In this document: positions 1 through 8,509 of the stretch, piece by piece
How the letters are laid out: every line of letters starts with the position of its first letter
How positions within the stretch are numbered: the stretch's first letter is position 1
Assembly (NCBI GenBank): GCA_029817715.1
Contig: JARUPY010000606.1
Span: 3,286,001 to 3,350,000, forward strand
DNA from: Melastoma dodecandrum
Taxonomy: Eukaryota > Streptophyta > Magnoliopsida > Myrtales > Melastomataceae
Direction of reading: 5' to 3'
Length of the DNA: 64,000 nt
Notes under the pieces: model-generated
The model's input: the letters and a program-made list of their open reading frames with translations, nothing else
Databases searched by the model: none
What the model was told of the DNA's origin: nothing
Position numbers and translations under genes: made by a program

Positions 1-29
1 AAAAAAAATGGAATTGCATTGTTCTTTGA

Positions 30-3000
30 CTACAAACCTAATTTCCATAACCCGCCAACTTCTTTGAAATCAAGGACAAGGGATTTACGGGCTCGTTGCT
101 TTGCGTTCACCTTGTTTCGCTGGGCATAAAGGTCGACGACCTTTTCTCTATCTTTCTCAGCATTGGCCTCCAGCTCCTCGATTTCTTGAGTATTGATCGA
201 CGCAAGCTGCTGAGTCAGGTCATTCTTGAGGTTCGTATAGAACTCTATTTGTCTCTCTGCCTCAGTCAGTTTCTCTTCCACGTCGATCAAACGTTGGCGG
301 GCGTCCTGCGCAGCTTTAGAGGCCTGCCCTCGAGCTTCATTAATCGACTGAATCTTCGAATCGGTCGATTTCAGGGTAAGCAGGTCGGCGTAGTAATCCC
401 TCCAGCGGGTCCAGTACGTCGACCTGAAGCTCTTGCAGGCCCCCAATATTTCGTCCGTGACCCGAGGGGATGCCTCGATCCTCTTCAACAGCTTCTGCAT
501 CCTCCTAAATTCGTTGACGCTTAAGGGGTCGACGAGCAGGAGTTGGCAAAGCTCTTCGATATCCTCGTGAAGCTTCTCCCACGGGTCTTTGGTCGACCTA
601 GAAGTCGCCGCAGCAGGATCCTGAAGAATAAGAGGCAAAATACTGTTAAACAATACCCTAAAAAAAAAGGGGGCCAACGACCTCGTGCGATCAAGTACTT
701 ACCTCTGGAGGCGATCTATCCCCAGAGCTCTCATCCGAAGAAGAAGGAGGAGTAAGAATCTTCTGTCGGCAAGCAGTCATCTTCTGTCGGCAATGGTAAT
801 ACTATGATCTGTTTAAGAACACATACCATCCCTGGTGTAGGAGTTTGAACTGGAGGAGAAGGAATAGTTTGGTTTTCCTCCTCACAAGTCGACCGAGTCG
901 GTGGCTCGACCGGGATCGTGACAGCCTGTTCTTCTTGAACCAAGGCCTCAGGGATTTGCTGTTCCTGGAACAGAGTATGACGCAGAACCAAAAGTTCATA
1001 TATGAACTAAGGTAAGGACGCACCACCCAAGAATTAAAATTACCTTGGCGATCGAAGCCTTTGAACTTTGGCCCAAGTTGTGGGAGATAAGCCGTTGGTC
1101 ACCCTTATCTGGAACCTCTCCCTAGACAATATGGTATGGGTCAGATATGAAAACTCAAAACAAAACTGGAGTCATCAGAGTCTTACCTCTGCGACCGGTT
1201 TTTGTGAAGCGTCGACTACAGCTGAAGACACTGGCACCGCAGCTGGTGCCTTGGTAGATGAGGTCGCCCCTGAAGCGGTTGGCGACCTGGATGGGGTCGC
1301 CGCTGCTGCAGGTGACGACCTGGATGGGGTCGCCGCTGCTGCAGTTGGCGACCTGGACGGGGTCGCCGTTGCAACAGCTGGCGACCTGGATGGGGTCGCC
1401 GCTGCAATATTTGGCGACCTACGAGAGGAAGTCGCCACCTTCACCAGTCTCTTCCTCTGGGATAGAGGCATCTCCTCAAGATCTTCTTCCTCGGCCGCCT
1501 TGCGCTTTGGAGCGCTTTTAGATCGAGCCTTAGAGGGAACACCTGGGGCTCGCAACTTTAGCCTTCCCCTTGCTAGTCGACTTGAGTCTAGAAGGAGCAG
1601 GGGCAAGGGGGGCTTTAGGCTTGGATTTTCCAGAGCCCTGAGGAAGCATTGATCCTGAAAGAGAGGAAGCTTATGATTAATATTAAGAAACCAATACTTT
1701 TAAAATAAAGCTACGTCTTTACCTTTGGCTTTAATGTGCGCGTCATCGGTGTAAAAATCAGGTTCCTTGGAAACCTCCAAGAAGTGCATCAGGGCCCGCA
1801 GCTCTTCATAGGTAGTCGACCACAGCACAGTGAAGAACTATGTCGCGAAACAGGCAGAAGTGTCATATGGGAATTCCATCTGGGAGAGCTGCGTCTTGAG
1901 ATTGAGCAAGTCGAGGGTCGTCGAGTTAATCGACTTGCACGCAATCCTCTTCGTCCTATCCCCATATAAGCCGCCGGCGGTGTCAGCAAGTGGAACTGCT
2001 ACACTTTGGATAAACCCAAACTGCCTTGCACACAGTTGAGGGTTATAGACTTCAAAGGTCAGGTAGCCGTCGAAGATAACTGGCAGATCTCTGCGGGTCA
2101 ATACCCCATTCCAGAAGCCACGAGCAGCTTGAAGATTGATTTCCTGAGCAAGTGTCTTGCCGCCTGGAAAGGGTGCCCAGTTGCGTCGATCTACCCTGCC
2201 GAAGTCGACTATATGCTTTAGGTGGCCAGTGATCGATGTCATAAGCCATTGATCCTTACGCTGGCAGCACTGATCTAGGATGGTCTCCCCATAATAGGAG
2301 GATTCAAGGGGCGAAGAAGGACCCTTGAACCCGGTCAATCCCGGCATCCACATGGCCGACCAGAGATGGACTAGCCAGAGCAACCCTCCTGCTGGATGTT
2401 TTGGAAATGGCTTGATTTGAGACGTCGCTCTGTCCAGATCATGATAAAGAAGACCCAAAATGAAGGGACCCCAGGAGATTTCTTCATTAGTCTCCCTCAG
2501 AAAATTGGCCACCGCATAAGAAGTGTGGCTGACTTTCTTCCCAGGGAAGCAGTAAACGAATTTGCTCAACCAGGTGCTGAGGAACTCGACCTCCTCCTGG
2601 GCGCCAAAACCTTCAGTCGACAATTTCTCATCTGACTTCTTGCCTGCCGAGGCCATCTTCAGATGCCTATTCACCACCTCCATGTACTGAAGGGCGCCCT
2701 TAGGATTAATATCATCTGCTTGAGAGTACTGCCGAACAGGGCAGCCATTGATTTTGCACCTGGTCAAAATCTTCACGTCTGCCAATGTAACAGACATAGG
2801 GCCCTCTGGGAAATAGAAGCAGTTGACAGCAGAATTCCAGAAAGGCAGCATGGCCGAACAAACCCTAGGATCACAGTTCTTGGTTGCCACGGACATCCTA
2901 AAGAATCTCAAGATCTTCTGATTCCTAAACCTCTCTGTGAAATGCTCCTCCCACATCTCTAGCCATTCTACCATCTCAGACTTAGATGCAGAAGGAAAAC

Positions 3001-3229
3001 ATAGGAAAGATCCCTGACCTTCCCAGTTGAGGGGATCGATAAAGTCGGGATGACAAATCGGGATGGGCTTCTCGGTGATGAGATAGTTGAGCGGCACCGT
3101 CTCCGGGAAAAGATGCTCCGGCAAGATGGGTCCAAGAGTGACGCCCGACCCCTGATCCTCCGCGACCGGAATGGGTCCGGTTGGCCCCGCACGCAGATTA
3201 TGGAACTCAAAACACTTAAAAGTTGACAT
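30..3229 (-). pseudogene. Antisense plant mobile domain (PMD) / coiled-coil gene of element 1, broken
   Basis: Start is the ATG at 3229 (MSTFKCFEFHN), which aligns with the start of the homologous gene at 44147. The first exon encodes a PMD (aminotransferase-like, PF10536 type) with blocks such as LPFWNSAVNCFYFPEGPMSV and YNPQLCARQFGFIQS. At 1838-1840 an in-frame TAG interrupts a reading frame that otherwise continues to about 1730, where a GT donor follows; the paralogue has a Lys codon there. Downstream exons encode a Ser/Pro/Ala-rich linker (about 1170-1650) and a C-terminal coiled coil (about 600 down to the TAG at 30-32) matching the paralogue's C-terminus. Host PMD proteins of Arabidopsis (MAIN, MAIL1) act in the nucleus. 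The function of the element-borne copy is unknown. Exon joins are inferred. Confidence 0.75.
1279..1425. repeat. 33-bp minisatellite in the linker of the antisense PMD gene
   Basis: About 4.4 copies of a 33-bp unit begin at 1279, 1312, 1345, 1378 and 1411. Each contains a core reading GGCGACCTGGATGGGGTCGC with small changes. On the minus strand the unit keeps frame and encodes ATPSRSPxxxA-type 11-residue repeats. The length is a multiple of three, so copy-number change would preserve the frame. Confidence 0.85.
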
Positions 3230-3363
3230 CTTTTTAAGGATTGAAAGAGTTTTGAAGAGGGAGACGAAGAGTTTTCTGGGAAGCGAGGGTTTTTGTTTTC
3301 TTGGAGAAGATGGAGAAGTGTTGAGCAAGGAAGAAAAGTGCGGGAAAAGGGCGATGACTCTCC

Positions 3364-3371
3364 TTTATATA
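3364..3371 (-). promoter_or_regulatory. TATA box of the antisense PMD gene
   Basis: On the minus strand TATATAAA lies about 135 bases upstream of the PMD start codon at 3229 and just inside the polypurine tract. The paralogous gene has a TTTAAAAG box at 44020-44027 about 125 bases before its ATG. The conserved spacing suggests an element-encoded promoter separate from the LTR promoter, which drives the other strand. Confidence 0.5.
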
Positions 3372-3411
3372 AGGTATGATTTCTGCTGAGTCGGCACAGC
3401 CCACCCAGCAT

Positions 3412-3425
3412 AAAAGGGGGGCTTA
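3412..3425 (+). other. Polypurine tract of element 1
   Basis: AAAAGGGGGGCTTA lies immediately before the LTR start TGTTGACATGG. This is the expected plus-strand priming site next to a 3' LTR. It resembles the element-2 tract (AAAAAATGGGGGGTTTA on the minus strand, followed by TGTTGACAC). Confidence 0.8.
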
Positions 3426-3520
3426 TGTTGACATGGCAAATAATTTTGGGCCTGGGCTTAGAACAGAAACCCAGTAATCCCTCAAGTCACACTCCGAGTC
3501 GGCCCAAGATACAGTCGTCA

Positions 3521-3621
3521 CTAGGTCGACTCATGACGAAGTCGACTAGGTCGACTCATGACGAAGTCGACTAGGTCGACTTATGAACGGGGTCGACTAG
3601 GTCGACTCACAACGAAGGAGT
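3521..3621. repeat. Four-copy 25-bp tandem array in the element 1 LTR
   Basis: Copies begin at 3521, 3546, 3571 and 3597, each opening with CTAGGTCGACT. The first two are identical; the third is 26 bp and the fourth has diverged. Including its edges, the array and the next 120 bp hold ten GTCGAC hexamers. It lies in U3, about 280-380 bp upstream of the LTR TATA box, where enhancers or binding arrays commonly sit. Confidence 0.85.
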
Positions 3622-4030
3622 ATGGTGATCAAAGTCAACCAAGATGACTCAACAGTAGCTAGGCCTACTAGTAGGGCCAAGTCGACGGAATTCTGGATAA
3701 GTCGACCAAGTCGGTCGTAGTCTGTACAGTCAAGTCGACAAGGTTGGAATAAATTTATCACATTTGTTAAGGATCGTAACTGATCCTATTATCCAGGAAC
3801 GTGATCCCAAAGATCAAGGAGGTTGTTCAAACACTCCCACGATGTTAGGGATCACGATCTGCAACACGATCTATCTGTTACGTGTTAAACACGTACAATT
3901 CCTCTATAAATAGCAAAGAATATTTCAAGACAAAGAGACGACCATACACAGCCAAAGCTCTGAAGTTTGTTCGTCAACCTTAGGAATTAGATACCTTGAC
4001 CCGGTTTATAGGTCAACTCCCCTTTCACCG

Positions 4031-4180
4031 GTAGAGTGAGCTCGTAGGGCCTTTGCCGTCAAACCCCGCCAGCGACACCACCGACGGAGTGAGCTCGTAG
4101 GGCCTTCGTCACAGCTTCCCGCCAGCAACCGCCACCGACGGAGCGAGCTTCCAAGGCCTTCGTCACAAGTTCTCCGCCGT
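4031..4180. repeat. 53-54 bp tandem repeat downstream of the LTR TATA box
   Basis: About 2.8 copies with the anchor GAGTGAGCTCGTAGGGCCTT at 4034 and 4087 and a diverged copy at 4141. The units include CCGCCAGC and CCACCGACGG segments. They lie in the R-U5 portion of the LTR and would be in the transcript leader. Confidence 0.8.
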
Positions 4181-4295
4181 CACAGGATTCCACATCGTTG
4201 ACACCGTTTACTCTTTTTCATTTTTGATGGCTGTAAGCCCTCGTTCTTAATTCGTTAGATTGTAAGACTTGCATTTTATTTTTAAATAAATTCGT

Positions 4296-7233
4296 GCATC
4301 TTCTTACTGGCGACCACAACTCAATTCCTGTGAGTCCTTTGCCAAATATTTCCGACGTGATTCGTTCTATAGGCGAACAGGAAGGCACCATCGTCATCGA
4401 CAATGATCGTAGAGAATCGATCACTCTCAATAGTGTTTATCATATGCCAGGGATACAAAAGAATCTCTTCTCCGTCATAAACGCGGTGGATGCTGGAAAT
4501 TTCATGCTCTTTGGGCCACGAGATGTGTTCATACGGGTACGAGGGTGAAAGATTTATTTGTTTTGTCGACGTCAAATTCTTATATCGAGAAGATGAGGAG
4601 CAATGATACTTCATCCTTGTGGCATGCGAGACTTGGTCATATAAATATGACTAAAATGAAGATTATTATCCAAAAGAAGTTGGTGGAAGGTTTGCCCGAT
4701 TCTTTGAAGATTGACAATGAAAAAGTTTGTGAAGGGTGTCAATTCGGACAGTCACATCGACTTCCTTTCGAGAACTCAACCTCTCGGTGCACGGCTCCTT
4801 TAGAACGGATCCATAGTGATTTGATGGGTCCAACAAAAACTACATCCTACTCTGGAGGTAATTATATGTTGTTGTTTGTAGATGATTATTCTCGGTTCAC
4901 ATGGGTTTATTTTGTGAAGCATAAGTCAGAGACATTCTCTGTTTTTCTCGAATTCAAGAAAATCGTCGAAGGGGATTTGGGCAGAAAAGTTAAGACGTTG
5001 CGAACGGACAATGGAGGCGAGTTTTGTTCAAATGAGTTTCTCTCTTTCTGCCGAAACAATGGCATTAAAAGAGAGTTGTCATGTCCGGATACGTCACAAC
5101 AAAACGGAGTTGCGGAGAGAAAAATTAGACATCTTGTGGAGACGTGCAAGAGTTGGTTGCACGCAAAGAAACTGCCCAAGGAGTTGTGGGCGGAGGGAAT
5201 GAATTGTGCAGCCCATGTGATCAATCGGATGCCCCTTAGTTCGAAAAATAACAAGGCACCATATGAATTGTTGTATGGTGTTAAACCAAACGTGAAGCGT
5301 GTTCGAGTATTTGGATCTATTTGTTGTGTTCATTTGCCGGATTCTCAAAGGAGTAAGTTGGATGCAAAAGTGTGTTTTCGTCGGCTACGTCGAACGAAGA
5401 AAGGGTTGGAGATGTTTAGATCCTACAACAAATAAATGTGTTGTACCTCGCAATGTTATCTTCGACGAGATTTCCTCCTATCACTTTCAAGATATATCTA
5501 GAGAAGAGAATAACACGGTTACCTTGCCATTGTCTCGGTTTTCAGAAAATTCTTCGAAAGAAATTTCAAGGAGAAAGGGGGAGTGTGGATCAAGGAGACA
5601 ATGTTCAAGAGAATCAACGGCCAAGGAGGGATGTTGATCGACCTCCTCGTTATAGAGACGAAAACTTCATCACTACTTTTTCATGCTTCCTTGCTAATCC
5701 GATTGATGACGAAGAACCTTCTTCATATGAAGAAGCCAATGGAGTAAAGGAGTGGAAGGTGGTCATGAAGGAAGAAATTGATGCGTTGCTGAAAAATGAA
5801 ACATGGGATTTAGTTCCGAAGGCTCCCGGAGTGCAGCCGGTTTCATGTAAATGGGTCTTTCACATTAAAAGGAAAGCCAATGGGAGCATAGATCGATTCA
5901 AGGCAAGGCTGGTGGCTCGGGGATTCTTGCAAAAATATGGAGAAGATTACGAAGAAACTTTCAGTCCTGTAGCGAAGATGACTTCGGTACGCACCATTCG
6001 CGCTTTAGCGGCTACTTTTGGGTGGAAACTATGGCAACTAGATGTCAAAAATGCATTCTTATATGGAGAGCTTGATAGACACATATATATGGAGCAGCCA
6101 ATCGGATTTGACTCCAAAAAACATTCGGATTTTGTTTGAAGAAAGCACTTTATGGATTAAAGCAAGCCCCGCGAGCTTAGTTTGGAAAAATTACATAATT
6201 CTTGCAATTTTGTGGTTATGCGGCATCAGACTCGTATTCAAGTTTGTTCGTCAAGAAAAGCCAAGGATTTTTGGTAGTTGTTCTATTATATATTGACGAC
6301 ATTATATTAATGGGCATCAATTATTCAGAATTTGCTCGACTTCAAGGAGAACTATCATTTCGTTTCGACATGAAGAAGCTAGGCGAGGTGAGTAACTTTC
6401 TCGGAATGCAAATTGAAAATTTGGATGATGGGATTTTTGTGTCTCAATCCAGCTACGCCAAACAACTCGTTGAGAAGTTTGGAATGATAAATGGAAGAAA
6501 CGGTCAACGCCACTCGATGTGGGTATGAAGCTTCGTCGTGACGAAGGAACACAACTATCGGATCTTCGTCTCTATCGTGTCCTTGTGGGAAGCCTGATTT
6601 ATTTGACAATAACAAGACCAGATATTGCCTTCTCCGTTGGTGTTGTTAGTCGATATATGCAAGCGTCGAGGAAGCCACACTTCGAGGAGGCAAAGAATAT
6701 ATTGAAGTACGTTAATTCTACTCTTGACATGGGCTTATTTACAAGAAATGTGTCAAGTTCTCTTTAGAAGAATTTGTGGATGCTGATTTTGGTGGAGATT
6801 TAGATGATCGAAGATCAACATCTGAATTCTCTTTTCTATGTGAAAAAACAAGTATTTCGTGGAGCAGCAAAAAACAAATTCGGTGTCACTGTCCACCACC
6901 GAAGCCGAGTATAAAGCTTCGGCTCATGCCGCTCAAGAGTGTGTTTGGCTTCGTAAACTTATCGAAGATCTCCAAGAAAATGAACCGATTCCTATTCATG
7001 GAGATAACTTAAGTGCGATCAAGCTTATATCAAATCCCGTCTTGCATGCGAGGACGAAGCATATTGAACTTGAGCATCACTTCATCCGTGAAAAAGTAAT
7101 TGACTGGATTATTGATATGGTTGCTGTTCGAAGTGAAGACAACATCGCTGACATTTTTACGAAGTCCCTTCCAAAGGGTCCATTTGAAGACCTACGTTCT
7201 AAACTTGGGCCGATTCAGAAGAGATCACTTTAA
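4296..7233 (+). pseudogene. Copia pol remnant (integrase, RT, RNase H) with frameshifts
   Basis: The segments read in order: GAG-pre-integrase (WHARLGHINMTKM, CEGCQFG), integrase core (HSDLMGPT, RTDNGGEF, QQNGVAERKI, giving D, D, E), reverse transcriptase (WDLVPKAPG, KWVFHIKRKANG, QLDVKNAFLYGEL, LLYIDDIILMG) and RNase H (SVSTTEAEYKASAHAAQE, DIFTKSLPKGPFEDLR). The frame breaks near 4545, between integrase and RT near 5435, near 6139, near 6530 and near 6770-6860. The last stop, TAA at 7231-7233, overlaps the polypurine tract. The remnant resembles copia lineages with LFGPRDV and NLFSV motifs. It is non-functional as it stands. Confidence 0.9.
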
Positions 7234-7240
7234 GGGGGAG
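7229..7240 (+). other. Copia polypurine tract
   Basis: TTTAAGGGGGAG directly precedes the LTR start TGTTAAAATT. The pol stop codon lies within it. Confidence 0.85.
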
Positions 7241-7554
7241 TGTTAAAATTAAAGTGACGTTGTTTCCGAAGTGTCTAGGTTCGTTGAAAATAGCGGTGAT
7301 GTTTAGTATTCCAAGAAGACTCTTCGACTATCAAAGAGGCGATGCTTCGTGAACTCAAAAGTCTCTTCTTTAATAAGTTTACTTTTCTTATGATATTTTT
7401 AGTTTTATAAATAGTTGTTGTAAGGTTACATATCAAGTTAAGTTAAATTCAAAGGTCTTGTCCCTTTGCTGTAAGTCTTTCCCTTATTCTAATTTTCTTC
7501 TTCACGGTTAAATCATCGAGGTCTTTCTTCTCGGTGATTTCGCTTTTTGTTACA
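7241..7554 (+). repeat. Copia 3' LTR
   Basis: It begins TGTTAAAATTAAAG after the polypurine tract and ends near TTGTTACA at 7554. A TATA box (TATAAATA) lies at 7406-7413. No target duplication can be recognised because the 5' end is lost. Confidence 0.75.
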
Positions 7555-8509
7555 CTCTGGGCCTGCTCATGAAATATTACGTACAAAGACAGGTATAGTC
7601 AAGGATTGAAGCACAAGGGACGTAATTGAAGAAGATCATTGAAGAACAGCGACTCAAATGAGCTACTGTGGATACACCTGACGAAGTCCATCTCCAAGGA
7701 TGATGGTAGTGATTCAACTGAGCAGGCCCAGAAGCAGAACAAACTCCCAACCCCAGCCTCACTGAACGACTATCCAGCTTGGGAACAGGCAGCTAGGGGT
7801 CTTTCCATCAATGATGCATTTTCTATTTATCCGCAATCGTCTACACCAAAATCAGAGGGTCAAAGAAGGCTCGTCGCTGAGATCCCTGCTGTTAATGGGT
7901 TGACAAAGAAACAACATGTTGTGGAGCTCGTCTTCGACACAAGAAGATAAAGATATAAGAAATCAAATATCTGACTCGAGCTCGAATAATCCGGAGTCCA
8001 ATAAATCGTCCGACACGGGAGCTCTTTGAGAGACGTTTGGCATAGTTTGTGGCCTTGAAAGAGTTTAGCATTGCCTGTGGTCGTTAACTGCAACAACTTT
8101 CCAGGGGATCCCTTGATCCTTTTTAACTGCCCTTAGCTATGCTTATTTCGTATATTTGAGAAGCATAAAACTCAAAAGTGGTATCAGCATTGATTTTTTA
8201 CATTAGAGTTCTGTAACCACCATCAGTTTGTCCTCCTTCTAGCCGAAAATCTGTAACTTTAAACTTCTGATTCTCGTTTTTGTTTATCTGTAATTACAGA
8301 GTCAAGGACATAAGCAAATGTCGGTACATGGAAGAGTGTCATGGAACAGATTACAGTCAAGGGAAGAACGAGCGAACCAAATGGAACAGTTGCACACTCT
8401 GGAACATAGAAGTAACTACAATTGGAGAGATTAAGCAAATCATACACCAAATGGAAAACGAACGGACTAGGTGATCCCCAATTTACAATTTACAGTTCTA
8501 GGACTCTTT
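7555..8509 (+). other. Unresolved stretch with a short open segment and a PBS-like site
   Basis: An open + frame runs to a TAA near 7948-7950 and reads LPTPASLNDYPAWEQAARGL and later RRLVAEIPAVNGLTKKQH. It looks like real protein sequence, but I do not recognise the family. There is no good ATG early in the frame, so this is probably an exon or a captured fragment. Further right (8300-8465) is an open segment containing VHGRVSWNRLQSREERANQ. The stretch ends at the stop codon of the minus-strand hydrolase. Insertion debris left by retrotransposons is the most likely explanation. Confidence 0.35.
8180..8192 (+). other. Possible tRNA-Met primer binding site
   Basis: TGGTATCAGCATT resembles the initiator tRNA-Met primer site (TGGTATCAGAGC) that follows the 5' LTR of many plant retrotransposons. 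An LTR remnant could therefore end just upstream. No matching LTR copy is in the window, so this stays tentative. Confidence 0.25.

Larger units (their letters stand above)
1..4298 (+). mobile_element. 3' end of a Tat-lineage Ty3/gypsy LTR retrotransposon (element 1)
   Basis: Only the 3' end is inside the window. In + orientation one reads an antisense accessory gene (30-3229), a polypurine tract (3412-3425) and an LTR that opens with TGTTGACATGG at 3426. The gag-pol part would lie left of position 1. The Tat assignment rests on the same architecture in the complete element at 42967-55707, whose antisense gene is homologous over its whole length and which has the two RNase H domains typical of Tat. 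The right edge near 4298 (a CA end) is an estimate, because there is no second LTR to align and the sequence runs straight into copia. Element 1 is strikingly rich in GTCGAC. Confidence 0.8.
3426..4298 (+). repeat. 3' LTR of element 1
   Basis: It starts TGTTGACATGG directly after the polypurine tract. A TATA box (CTATAAATAG) at 3904-3913 marks the U3/R region. U3 carries a 25-bp tandem array dense in GTCGAC, and the transcribed part carries a 53-54 bp tandem repeat. The end is set at a CA near 4298, shortly before the copia reading frame. It cannot be verified without the partner LTR. Confidence 0.65.
4296..7554 (+). mobile_element. 5'-truncated Ty1/copia retrotransposon
   Basis: The sequence carries copia-order domains (GAG-pre-integrase, integrase, reverse transcriptase, RNase H), a polypurine tract and a 3' LTR. 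The 5' LTR, gag and most of the protease are missing. The element begins at the LTGDHNS segment, which abuts the Tat LTR. Copia order (integrase before reverse transcriptase) is clear. Several frameshifts and stops show it is dead. Confidence 0.9.

Noticed and set aside
3521..3621. Possible CRISPR-like array
   Set aside because: The repeats are contiguous with no unique spacers and lie in an LTR of a plant retrotransposon.
4308..4318. TGGCGACCACA as the functional primer site of a second Tat element
   Set aside because: The following sequence is copia coding DNA in frame (LTGDHNSIPVS), so it cannot be an intact PBS of a Tat copy. It is kept only as a junction finding.
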